A stretch of 38,126 bases of DNA, taken from positions 1 to 38,126 of the forward strand of contig JAAENN010000369.1 of assembly GCA_024224295.1 (NCBI GenBank), written 5' to 3'. The notes below the pieces were generated by a model, which saw nothing but the letters and a program-made list of their open reading frames with translations, was not told the DNA's origin and searched no databases. Both the position numbers and the translations under genes were made by a program. This DNA is from Shimia sp. Lineage in GTDB: Bacteria; Pseudomonadota; Alphaproteobacteria; Rhodobacterales; Rhodobacteraceae. This document shows positions 1 through 7,523 of this stretch, piece by piece (within the stretch, counting starts at the first letter, position 1; the number at the start of each line of letters is the position of its first letter).

Positions 1-1
1 A

Positions 2-610
2 TTGGGGGGCATTGGGGCCGTGGTCGCCATCGCCGTCGGCATCTACCAAGAGGACAGCACCGCGCTCAACCGACAGGTCACCGTGGCCTATACCGCCAGC
101 CGCAGCTTTGACGCGGACGCCGCCCGCTTCCGCCTACGATACTGCGCCCATGTGGCAGACACAGACCTCGCCACGCTTTGTGAGAAAGTCGAATACCTCT
201 CTGCCAGCTCCGCTGGAAACACCGCCCTGCCCCTGTTCCTGTCGGTAACCGAACGCGCCACCCCGCTCGAAGGCTTCACCCTGCTGTTCACCGGTAGTCG
301 CGAACGCGCCGCCATGGAAAAAGCCGCCGCTGACCTCGACATGGCCGAATTCCTCGCCTTTGACACCCGCGATGTGGCCACCGTCATGGCGCTCGAAACG
401 ATCGAGCCTTATCGCCCGGATGTGGCCGCCGACTACCGCGTGCTGGCGCTGACCTACGATCACCTGATTGACGACATCGACGCGTTACATTCCGCTTGGA
501 TGTTGCTGCAATCCGGGCGTGGCCTTCTGATCCTGCAAATCGTCGCCCTTTGCCTTGTCGCCTTTGCTGCGCCTTTCCGCTTGGGGCGCACAATCGATAG
601 CCTTCTGTGA
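2..610 (+). CDS. Hypothetical membrane-anchored protein, 5' end cut by window edge
   Basis: The reading frame is open to the first base of the window, so the true start probably lies upstream; the TTG at position 2 is only the first possible start inside. About 202 residues are visible. A Gly/Ala/Val/Ile-rich stretch at residues 1-15 looks like the end of a membrane helix. A second hydrophobic helix near residues 173-192 is followed by Arg residues. Between them is a soluble region of about 155 residues, rich in Ala, Asp and Arg, with two Cys (RYCAHV and TLCEKV) that could form a disulfide. This suggests two membrane anchors around a periplasmic domain. I do not recognise the family. The next gene on the same strand starts 43 bases downstream. 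Confidence 0.6.
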   Translation: MGGIGAVVAIAVGIYQEDSTALNRQVTVAYTASRSFDADAARFRLRYCAHVADTDLATLCEKVEYLSASSAGNTALPLFLSVTERATPLEGFTLLFTGSRERAAMEKAAADLDMAEFLAFDTRDVATVMALETIEPYRPDVAADYRVLALTYDHLIDDIDALHSAWMLLQSGRGLLILQIVALCLVAFAAPFRLGRTIDSLL

Positions 611-653
611 TTTCTCACCTTGCCACCACTAGGTGCTTTGTTAGTCTTCCTTT

Positions 654-1328
654 ATGCGCATCTGGCCCGTTTTTCTCTGTCTCGCTCTGATCTCCTGTGG
701 CCGGTCCCTGACCGAAACGGAGCAGGCCTTTACCGCCGATGTTCTGGGCGACACGATTGACACCAAACCAATCCGCATCACCAAAAACGCGCCGTTGGGC
801 ATTCAGACTTTTGAATACAAAAAACGCCCACGCCTGGCCTGTCGGGAACGCATCAATCCGGAACCCAAAGAGGAAACCATCACCGCCACTGCCGCGGGCG
901 TGGTGCTTTACGAACATGTCTACACCTCACGTGACTGGTCGGTGCCAAACTATCTGCCCAGCTATCCGGAGAAGTTGCATCTGACTGCCGCCATGTTCTT
1001 TGCCCATGAAATGGTGCATGTCTGGCAATGGCAAAACCGCGACATCACCGGCTACACGCCTTTCAAGGCCGCGCAGGAACACAAAAACGGCGCAGACCCT
1101 TACCAATTCGAAAGCGCTTCTGCCGAGACCTTTCTGGACTACGGATATGAGCAACAGGCCGCTGTGGTGGAGGAGTATCTCTGCTGTTCCCTGCTCGAGC
1201 CGGAGGCGCCGCGCACCGCACGGCTCAAATCTCTGCTGCCCCCACACTGCCCGGTGGATACCCTGCCGCGCCCGGCCTCGGTGGTGGTATCGTGGGAAGA
1301 CGCACAGATTAAGAATATCTGCCGGTAA
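654..1328 (+). CDS. Predicted lipoprotein with HExxH zinc-protease motif
   Basis: The 224-residue protein begins with a short hydrophobic signal ending in LISC, a lipobox that would place the lipidated Cys at residue 15. Residues 118-122 read HEMVH, within FFAHEMVHVWQWQ, the zincin HExxH pattern in which the two His bind zinc and the Glu is catalytic. About 40 residues later GYEQQAAVVEEY supplies a Glu that could be the third metal ligand. The HE-x-x-HVWQ plus EQQA arrangement resembles the DUF4157 or 'vgr-related' peptidase-like proteins. Activity is inferred from the motif only. It probably sits on the inner face of the outer membrane. It is convergent with the PA14-domain gene downstream. 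Confidence 0.75.
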   Translation: MRIWPVFLCLALISCGRSLTETEQAFTADVLGDTIDTKPIRITKNAPLGIQTFEYKKRPRLACRERINPEPKEETITATAAGVVLYEHVYTSRDWSVPNYLPSYPEKLHLTAAMFFAHEMVHVWQWQNRDITGYTPFKAAQEHKNGADPYQFESASAETFLDYGYEQQAAVVEEYLCCSLLEPEAPRTARLKSLLPPHCPVDTLPRPASVVVSWEDAQIKNICR

Positions 1329-1351
1329 TTGGTGCAAAAATCGCCACAGTT

Positions 1352-1399
1352 GCGAAACAGCCGTAATACAGACGCTATACCGACGAGGATTTTGAGCAC
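1352..1399 (+). repeat. Dispersed intergenic repeat, copy A (11-bp-phased direct repeat inside)
   Basis: This segment matches the reverse complement of 13280-13327 at roughly 40 of 47 aligned positions, including an identical 15-base core (GACGCTATACCGACG). Inside are two direct 9-mers, ATACAGACG (1366-1374) and ATACCGACG (1377-1385), separated by CT, a period of 11 bp or about one helical turn. It lies between two convergent genes, just before the terminator of the minus-strand gene. Function unknown. Confidence 0.65.
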
Positions 1400-1421
1400 A
1401 AAAAAGGGGGCCGAAGCCCCC
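1400..1421 (-). terminator. Rho-independent terminator of the PA14-domain gene
   Basis: The stem GGGGGC/GCCCCC (1406-1411 with 1416-1421) closes a four-base CGAA loop. On the minus strand it is followed by a run of T (the A run at 1400-1405). It lies 24 bases beyond the stop of the minus-strand gene. Confidence 0.85.
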
Positions 1422-1444
1422 GATTAATCTAACTTAATTGCCGT

Positions 1445-2020
1445 TTACTTGTAGCCAAACGCGCTGTTCGGGATCAGCTGACGCTTGCCTCCCGGCGCTT
1501 TCCACTCGCTTTCCAGACAGGCCGTACCTTCTTTCTGCCAGTATAACACCTTGAAATCATACCATCCTGCCTTGGGAACATTGACCTTAGGCCGACCAGC
1601 ACTGGCACAGGCGGAGATCTTGTTCAGCTTCGCCACTGACTTACCGCCAATCCACACCTGCGATCCATCATTGCTAAAGAATTCAAGGTCATAGACCCCA
1701 GGCTTATCAAACTTGATATACCCATTTATGTCCGCAACCACCAAGATCGGCTTGCCCGACGTCAACACAGGTGCGCCCTGGCCTTTGTCCGGAAAATTCA
1801 AACCGGACAGAGGCTTACCAGGTTTGGACCACTTAATTTTGGACTTCGCCTGGCTCAAGTTGCGCACGTTGCGCTCGCCGGTGAAGTAATTGACCTTAAG
1901 GCCCTGCTTCACGCCCGTCGGCTGTGGATTGGCTGGCGTCAACTCAATCACCTGCGCCGAAACAGCTCCTCCGAAGAAAAGGGAAACAGCAGCCAAAGCA
2001 CTGAAAATAATAGACTTCAC
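1445..2020 (-). CDS. Secreted single-domain PA14-like protein
   Basis: The protein has about 191 residues. I chose the GTG at 2020 because GAGGAG on the minus strand lies 7 bases before it; the TTG at 2026 is too close to that ribosome site. The N-terminus (KSIIFSALAAVSLFFGGAVSA) is a Sec signal peptide with a likely AxA cleavage before QV. The mature part reads like a PA14 beta-barrel: a YFTGE start, ADINGYIKFDKPGVYDLEFFSNDG, then the QVWIGGK and AGWYDFKVLYWQKEG strands. Two Cys (SACAS and TACLE) may form a disulfide. PA14 domains usually bind carbohydrate and sit inside larger proteins, so a free-standing one is less common. The ligand is unknown. It lies downstream of gph on the same strand, about 100 bases away. 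Confidence 0.75.
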   Translation of the reverse strand: MKSIIFSALAAVSLFFGGAVSAQVIELTPANPQPTGVKQGLKVNYFTGERNVRNLSQAKSKIKWSKPGKPLSGLNFPDKGQGAPVLTSGKPILVVADINGYIKFDKPGVYDLEFFSNDGSQVWIGGKSVAKLNKISACASAGRPKVNVPKAGWYDFKVLYWQKEGTACLESEWKAPGGKRQLIPNSAFGYK

Positions 2021-2124
2021 AAGCAAGCTCCTCGCATCATAGCGTTTGTAAACAGCCTAAATGCAACCGCCCCCAATGAGCAAGTCACAGTTCTGCTGGT
2101 GAGTGGGAAACCGCGTGTCTTGGC

Positions 2125-2778
2125 TTATTCAGACGACACATCCTCAACCAACGACAAAAACTCACGCCATGATGAAAACGGGCGATCATGTGGGATGCTT
2201 TCAACAGGTGATTTCCGATAGCCCTTTGTAAACAAGGCAAAAGTCACCCCCGCCCGTTGCGCCGTTTCCGCGTCCACTTCACTGTCCCCAACATAGAGCA
2301 CGTCCTGCTTTGGCGTTTCGCCAATGATTTTCAAAAGCGGCAAGGGATCGGGTTTTCGTTTCTCAAAAGAGTCCCCTCCCACGACCGCATCGAAGTATTG
2401 AATCAGATCCAAGTCCTCTAGCACATGCATCGCTGGCTCCTTGGGTTTGTTAGTACAAACGGCCATTCGCACGCCTTTTGCCTGTAATGCATCCAGAACC
2501 TCCCGCGCACCATCATAGATTACAGTGTGTGCGGACGTCGACGCATTGTAGATCGCAAGTACCCGCGCGGACAGCCGAGGAAACTCAGTCTCCTCAATCT
2601 GAAAGTGTGCCATCACCCGCTGAACCAATACCGGTAAGCCATTACCAATAAAAGATATAACAGTAGGCAGATCCAGCTCCCTATAACCCTCTTCAGCAAG
2701 CATCTTATTTACAGAGGCACGAATGTCCGCCGCGCTGTCCACCAGTGTGCCGTCCAAGTCAAAGACTACTGTTCGCAT
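2125..2778 (-). CDS. gph: Phosphoglycolate phosphatase (HAD superfamily)
   Basis: This 217-residue protein should hydrolyse 2-phosphoglycolate to glycolate, salvaging a by-product of DNA repair or carbon fixation. HAD motif I is FDLDGTLVDS at residues 6-15, with the nucleophile Asp and the acid/base Asp. Motif II is in AVCTNKP, and motif IV is YVGDSEVDAETAQRAG with the metal-binding Asp. The helical cap (about residues 17-85) and overall length fit the Gph family. GTAGGAGC lies about 9 bases before the ATG. Related HAD phosphatases share these motifs, so the substrate is a family-level assignment. The LysR regulator is divergent on the other side. Confidence 0.85.
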   Translation of the reverse strand: MRTVVFDLDGTLVDSAADIRASVNKMLAEEGYRELDLPTVISFIGNGLPVLVQRVMAHFQIEETEFPRLSARVLAIYNASTSAHTVIYDGAREVLDALQAKGVRMAVCTNKPKEPAMHVLEDLDLIQYFDAVVGGDSFEKRKPDPLPLLKIIGETPKQDVLYVGDSEVDAETAQRAGVTFALFTKGYRKSPVESIPHDRPFSSWREFLSLVEDVSSE

Positions 2779-2938
2779 TTCGTACTGCTCCTACGCCAAA
2801 GGCTTTGCCGAACTTCAAGCACGCATAACCGGCATTGAAAAGCACCAAATCTTCCAACCTGCAGTGACACTGGCGCTGACCATCTTTTTGGGATACCGTG
2901 AAATACAAATCCAGCTTCAAGAAATGCCTGAAAATCGC

Positions 2939-3865
2939 ATGTCCTACATCGACAACATCCGCACCTTCGTCCGCGTTTATGAACTTGGCAGCATGTCTGC
3001 CGCCGCGCGCGACCAAAGAATTTCCGCAGCAGTAGCCTCTTCGCGGATTTCACAGTTGGAAGACTTCCTCAGCGTTCGCTTGTTCCATCGCACGACACGG
3101 CAGCTCAACCCCACTGAGCAGGGCAATACCTTCTACGAAGGAGCTTGCAAGATCCTTGAAACCATTGACGAAGCAGAGGCTGCGGTAAACTCAATCACGC
3201 AAAGTCCGCGAGGCCTCCTGCACATCGCGGCCCCCCTCGGAGTTGGCCGGCGCCTGATCGCTCCTTTGATTCCCGAGTTCAAGAAAGAATACCCCCTGAT
3301 AGATCTTCGCCTACGTCTTTCAGACCGCAAACTCGACCTGACCGCCGAGGGTCTAGATGTAGCGTTCTTTTTAGGCGTTCCAGAAGACAGCACCCTTCGT
3401 ATTCGCAAGATTGCAGACTGTCCTCGCGTGCTCTGCGCCGCACCGAAGTACTTAGCAGAACGGGGCACACCGAGTTCTGCTGAAGAGCTGACCACTGGCG
3501 CCCATGACTGCCTCAATCTTCGTTACCCTGGCGCACCGGAGTTTCAGTGGCCACTGGAGACAAACGACGGCACCCGTCGCTTTGCCGTAAAAGGGCCGTT
3601 TGAGTCTGATGACGGAGACGTGCTGACTGACTGGGCTCTGGAAGGATACGGCATCACACTCAAACCCGTATTTGAAATAGCGGAACATCTGTCTACCGGC
3701 GCATTGGTTCCTGTTTTACCGGAGACTCCCCCCATGCCCATACAGATGGCATTGCTGTACACACACCGCCGCCATCAAGACCCAAAGGCGCGGCTTCTGA
3801 TCGAGTTTATGACACCAAGGGTGCAGGCGACACTCCAAAAAAACCAAGCCGAGGCAGAGACCTAG
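2939..3865 (+). CDS. LysR-family transcriptional regulator
   Basis: This 308-residue protein has the standard LysR layout. A winged helix-turn-helix covers residues 1-60 (DNIRTFVRVYELGSMSAAARD ... ISQLEDFLSVRLFHRTTRQL), followed by a linker helix and a two-lobed LysR substrate domain (about 90-300). I chose the ATG at 2939 because LysR proteins begin only a few residues before this helix. An in-frame ATG at 2924 would add five residues. The frame stays open back to 2723 but would then overlap gph. No strong ribosome site is visible. It lies upstream of the purine-degradation genes on the same strand with a 130-base gap, so it could regulate them, but LysR regulators are often adjacent by chance. 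The ligand cannot be read from sequence. Confidence 0.85.
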   Translation: MSYIDNIRTFVRVYELGSMSAAARDQRISAAVASSRISQLEDFLSVRLFHRTTRQLNPTEQGNTFYEGACKILETIDEAEAAVNSITQSPRGLLHIAAPLGVGRRLIAPLIPEFKKEYPLIDLRLRLSDRKLDLTAEGLDVAFFLGVPEDSTLRIRKIADCPRVLCAAPKYLAERGTPSSAEELTTGAHDCLNLRYPGAPEFQWPLETNDGTRRFAVKGPFESDDGDVLTDWALEGYGITLKPVFEIAEHLSTGALVPVLPETPPMPIQMALLYTHRRHQDPKARLLIEFMTPRVQATLQKNQAEAET

Positions 3866-3995
3866 TTAGCGTCACTCTATTTCGACGTGAAACCAAGCAA
3901 CGTTGCACGACAACAACTCTTTCAAGAAAATTTGGAAAGTCTCCCGACGCTTTATAAGCTAAAACAAAGCAATCATGTACTAGGGGAGTACCATC

Positions 3996-5411
3996 GTGAC
4001 GCGATACGCACGGGACATGCGGGGCTACGGCTCCAAACCACCACATGCACAATGGCCAAATGACGCCAAAGTCGCGGTTCAGTTTGTACTGAACTACGAA
4101 GAAGGCGGCGAAAATTGCGTTCTGCATGGCGATGACGCCTCCGAAGCATTTCTCTCCGATATTCCCGGCGCCGCCCAATGGCAGGGGCAACGTCACTGGA
4201 ACATGGAATCGATTTACGAGTATGGCGCGCGCGCGGGCTTCTGGCGTTTGCATCGCTTGTTCACAGGTAAAGACATTCCAGTGACCATCTATGGCGTGGC
4301 CAGTGCGTTGGCGCGCAATCCCGAGCAGGTCGCAGCGATGAAAGCCGCGGACTGGGAGATTGCGAGCCACGGCTTGAAATGGGTTGAACACAAGGACATG
4401 CCTGAGGCCGAAGAACGTGCATTCATCGCGGAAGCCATTCGTCTGCACACCGAAGTGGTCGGCGAGCGCCCGCGCGGTTGGTACACGGGACGCTGCTCCG
4501 AAAACACTGTCCGTCTTGTCGCCGAAGCCGGCGGCTTTGATTACATATCCGACACCTATGATGACGACCTCCCTTACTGGCGCGAGTATGGCGAACACGA
4601 TCAACTGATCATCCCTTACACGTTGGAAGCCAACGACATGCGCTTTGCCACGGCGCCGGGTTGGGTTACGGGGCAAGATTTTTTCACCTACCTCAAAGAT
4701 GCCTTTGATGTGCTTTACGCCGAAGGCACCGAAGGCGCACCCAAGATGATGTCCATCGGGCTACATTGCCGATTGGTTGGCCGTCCGGGTAAACTCGCCG
4801 GATTGGCTCAGTTCCTCGAGTACATCCAGGGCTTCGAGGACGTATGGACCCCGCGCCGCATAGAGATTGCCGAGCACTGGGTAAAGACCCATAAGCACAA
4901 ACGGATTGAGCGTCCAAGCGCCATGGACAAGCCCCGGTTTGTCGCGCTTTACGGAGGTATTTTTGAACACTCCGACTGGATTGCGGAACGAGCGCACGAT
5001 CTGGAACTGGGGCCCGCCCACGATTGCGCCGCCGGCGTACACAACGCCCTCTGTCGCGCTTTCCGCTCCGCCAGTGAAGAAGAGCGGCTCGGCGTGTTCA
5101 ACGCCCACCCTGACCTTGCGGGCAAATTGGCTGCAGCTGGCCGACTGACCGCCGAAAGCACATCGGAACAGGCTGGCGCGGGTCTGGATATGCTCACAGA
5201 TGAAGAGCGCACAAACTTCACCCAATTGAACAGCGACTACGTGGCTAAACACGGCTTCCCATTCATCATTGCGGTGCGGGACCACACCAAAGCCTCGATC
5301 ATGGCGGCCTTTGAGCGCCGGATCGGCAACGACAGCGACACCGAGTTTACAGAAGCGTGCAAACAGGTTGAGCGCATTGCCGAATTCCGCTTGATGGACT
5401 TGCTGCCGTGA
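3996..5411 (+). CDS. puuE: Fused PuuE allantoinase / OHCU decarboxylase
   Basis: The 471-residue protein starts at GTG with AGGGGAG at 3982-3988. Residues 1-305 are a NodB-type polysaccharide-deacetylase fold of the PuuE allantoinase group (RYARDMRGYGSKPPHAQWPN; NYEEGGENCVLHGD; SHGLKW; WYTGR). From residue 310 (MDKPRFVALYGGIFEHSDWIAE) a second domain matches 2-oxo-4-hydroxy-4-carboxy-5-ureidoimidazoline decarboxylase (UraD), with the hallmark AHPDLAGK and its catalytic His near residue 371. UraD makes S-allantoin from OHCU and PuuE opens allantoin to allantoate, so one polypeptide covers two consecutive steps of urate breakdown. Such fusions are known. It overlaps allA by four bases (GTGA). 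A TATAAG-like box lies at about 3952-3957. Cytosolic. Confidence 0.9.
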   Translation: MTRYARDMRGYGSKPPHAQWPNDAKVAVQFVLNYEEGGENCVLHGDDASEAFLSDIPGAAQWQGQRHWNMESIYEYGARAGFWRLHRLFTGKDIPVTIYGVASALARNPEQVAAMKAADWEIASHGLKWVEHKDMPEAEERAFIAEAIRLHTEVVGERPRGWYTGRCSENTVRLVAEAGGFDYISDTYDDDLPYWREYGEHDQLIIPYTLEANDMRFATAPGWVTGQDFFTYLKDAFDVLYAEGTEGAPKMMSIGLHCRLVGRPGKLAGLAQFLEYIQGFEDVWTPRRIEIAEHWVKTHKHKRIERPSAMDKPRFVALYGGIFEHSDWIAERAHDLELGPAHDCAAGVHNALCRAFRSASEEERLGVFNAHPDLAGKLAAAGRLTAESTSEQAGAGLDMLTDEERTNFTQLNSDYVAKHGFPFIIAVRDHTKASIMAAFERRIGNDSDTEFTEACKQVERIAEFRLMDLLP

Positions 5412-5917
5412 CCGAAATTGTAATTCAACCGCTAACCGCAGAAGCTTTTGCACCTTTTGGCGATGTGATCACCCTCAAGCCAGAGGCCGATAAGTTCATC
5501 AACCAAGGCATGTGTGGGCGTCATCATGACCTGGCAGAGATGGATTTTGCCGATGGGCGGGCAGGCATCAGCCTGTTTAACGCACAGCCGCGCAGCCTTC
5601 CATATACTCTGGAATTGGTGGAGCGCCATCCGGACGGAAGCCAGGCTTTCATTCCGATGACCGAACACGCATTCCTTGTGATTGTTGCCAAAGATTTGGG
5701 CGGCGAGCCGGATACCCCCGTGGCGTTTCAGACGCAGCCGGGACAAGCAATCAACTTCCATCGCAACACATGGCATGGTGTTTTGACACCGCTTGCTGCC
5801 CCTGGCCTCTTTGCCGTGGTGGACCGCATTGGTGACGGCGCCAACCTCGAAGAATTTTGGTTCGACACCGCTTACCAAGTGGTGACGGATCAAAACCAAG
5901 GGTCAGGTATCCCCTGA
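5408..5917 (+). CDS. allA: Ureidoglycolate lyase
   Basis: The 169-residue protein begins at a GTG overlapping the puuE stop, which implies translational coupling. AllA is a cupin-fold enzyme that splits ureidoglycolate into glyoxylate and urea, the last carbon-releasing step of allantoin breakdown. Family features are the N-terminal PLTAEAFAPFGDVI, the central AFIPMTEHAFLVIVA, and NFHRNTWHGVLTPL, which carries conserved His, followed by FAVVDRIGDGANLEEFW near the C-terminus. Length is typical of AllA. The allantoicase that would supply its substrate is not in the window. The NCS2 permease follows 65 bases later. Confidence 0.92.
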   Translation: MTEIVIQPLTAEAFAPFGDVITLKPEADKFINQGMCGRHHDLAEMDFADGRAGISLFNAQPRSLPYTLELVERHPDGSQAFIPMTEHAFLVIVAKDLGGEPDTPVAFQTQPGQAINFHRNTWHGVLTPLAAPGLFAVVDRIGDGANLEEFWFDTAYQVVTDQNQGSGIP

Positions 5918-5982
5918 CCAAACCGCCCTCAAGCCGCTCGGAAAATGAAGTGGCGGGGCTCAACGACCGACAGGAGAAGGAC

Positions 5983-7323
5983 ATGGCTGACACTATGACA
6001 GCTCAGGAAACACAAGCGACCGGACAATACTCCGATCCAAACGTCACGCCCCCATTGGGGCAGGCAATTCCGCTGGGACTCCAACACGTTCTGGCAATGT
6101 TTGCCTCAAACGTAACCCCATCCATCATTGTTGCCGGTGCGGCTGGCCTCGCGTTTGGCGGCGCGGAACAGGTATACCTGATTCAGATGGCCATGCTTTT
6201 TGCCGGCATCGCAACCTTATTCCAAACCGTGGGTATTGGCCCGATTGGTGCGCGGCTGCCAATCATGCAGGGCACCAGTTTTGCCTTTGTTGGCGTGCTT
6301 GCTGGTGTAGCTGCCACGCAGGGCCTCAGCGTGGCTCTGACCGCCTGTATCATTGGGGGTGTAATTCATTTTGCGCTTGGCTCCGTGATTGGCAAATTGC
6401 GCTGGCTCTTCCCGCCACTGGTCACCGGACTGGTGATCTTGGCGATTGGTCTGTATCTGATCCCAGTGGCCATCAAATACGCAGCTGGTGGCGCCGCACA
6501 ATTCCAGATGGAAGCAGAAAGCTTTGGCTCCCTAAAACACTGGACCGTGGCTTTGACAGTAATCATCGTAGCTCTGGTTTTGAAATTTTTCACCAAAGGC
6601 ACATTGTCCAGCGCGGCCATTCTGATGGGCCTAATTGCGGGCTACGTTGTGGCGTATCTGTCCGGTATGGTGAACCTAGATCCGGTAAAAAACGCCTCTT
6701 GGGTGACCGGCATCAAACCACTGCCGTATGGCTTTGAATTCAGCCTCGGCGCAGTGATTGCCGTGACATTGGTCTCCATCGTTTCTGCAATTGAAACCGT
6801 CGGCGACGCCTCTGCTACTGCGAAAGCTGGTGCTGGCCGCGATGCAACCGACGAAGAGATCCAGGGCGCAACCTACGCTGACGGTCTTGGCACAGCCATC
6901 GCCGGTGTGTTTGGCGGTTTGCCAAACACCTCATTCTCACAGAACGTGGGCATTGTCGGCATGACCGGCGTCATGAGCCGTCATGTGGTGACCATCGGTG
7001 GCATCATCTTGATCCTCTGTGGTTTGATGCCAAAAGTCGGCGCCATGATCGCCTCCATGCCATTGCCTGTGCTTGGTGGCGGAGTGATCGTAATGTTTGG
7101 CATGGTGGCTTCGGCTGGCTTGAACGTGCTGTCCGAAGTGGAACTGAACCGCCGCAACATGGTGATCATCGCTGTGTCGCTCGCTGTGGGTCTCGGCCTG
7201 AACCTCGTACCAACCGCCGTGCAATACCTGCCGGGTGTTGTGAAAACACTGATGACCTCGGCTGTCGCACCAACCGCCCTCTGCGCTATTGTACTGAACT
7301 TGATTCTCCCTCAAGAAGACTGA
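5983..7323 (+). CDS. NCS2-family purine (urate/xanthine-type) permease
   Basis: I chose the ATG at 5983 (446 residues) because CAGGAGAAGG lies just upstream; the open frame to 5857 overlaps allA. The protein is almost wholly hydrophobic, with about 12-14 membrane segments. It carries the NCS2/NAT signatures PIMQGTSFAFV in an early helix and QNVGIVGMTG in the substrate motif. The second Asn of the usual QNNG is Val here. These proteins are proton-coupled nucleobase importers. The neighbouring puuE-uraD and allA genes make urate or xanthine the likeliest substrate, but the motif alone does not decide between them. A strong terminator follows, closing a puuE-allA-permease unit. Confidence 0.88.
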   Translation: MADTMTAQETQATGQYSDPNVTPPLGQAIPLGLQHVLAMFASNVTPSIIVAGAAGLAFGGAEQVYLIQMAMLFAGIATLFQTVGIGPIGARLPIMQGTSFAFVGVLAGVAATQGLSVALTACIIGGVIHFALGSVIGKLRWLFPPLVTGLVILAIGLYLIPVAIKYAAGGAAQFQMEAESFGSLKHWTVALTVIIVALVLKFFTKGTLSSAAILMGLIAGYVVAYLSGMVNLDPVKNASWVTGIKPLPYGFEFSLGAVIAVTLVSIVSAIETVGDASATAKAGAGRDATDEEIQGATYADGLGTAIAGVFGGLPNTSFSQNVGIVGMTGVMSRHVVTIGGIILILCGLMPKVGAMIASMPLPVLGGGVIVMFGMVASAGLNVLSEVELNRRNMVIIAVSLAVGLGLNLVPTAVQYLPGVVKTLMTSAVAPTALCAIVLNLILPQED

Positions 7324-7348
7324 CAACCTCTTTAATTCAAGTGACTTA

Positions 7349-7375
7349 CAGGGACCTTCGGGTCCCTGTTTTTTT
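7349..7375 (+). terminator. Rho-independent terminator after the purine permease
   Basis: The 8-bp stem CAGGGACC/GGTCCCTG (7349-7356 with 7361-7368) has a TTCG tetraloop and is followed by seven T. Confidence 0.93.
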
Positions 7376-7422
7376 GCGGGAAAACTGCGCTACACTCCAT
7401 TATCATCGCTTCAAGAGAGCTT

Positions 7423-7457
7423 TGCGCCAGACGCATGGGACCCATGCAACAGGCGCA
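7423..7457. promoter_or_regulatory. Two-tier 35-bp dyad upstream of aceE (candidate operator)
   Basis: A perfect 15-bp palindrome, GCATGGGACCCATGC (7433-7447), is flanked at equal distance by a second inverted pair, TGCGCC (7423-7428) and GGCGCA (7452-7457). All arms are centred on base 7440 and the four-base spacers between tiers do not pair. It lies 66-100 bases before the aceE ATG, upstream of an AT-rich stretch (7466-7489) that could hold a -10 box. No T run follows, so it is unlikely to be a terminator. A dimeric or tetrameric regulator site is the simplest reading; no regulator is identified. Confidence 0.55.
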
Positions 7458-7523
7458 CTAGCTCAATTGTTTAATATTAAACTATAAGGTTCGAAACGCG
7501 GATTGCAGTGGAGGAGACGCCGC

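Noticed and set aside
7452-7505. tRNA-like pieces (TAGCTCAATTG and GGTTCGAAAC) upstream of aceE
   Set aside because: The acceptor, anticodon and T stems do not pair, so it is neither a tRNA gene nor a clear remnant or attachment site.
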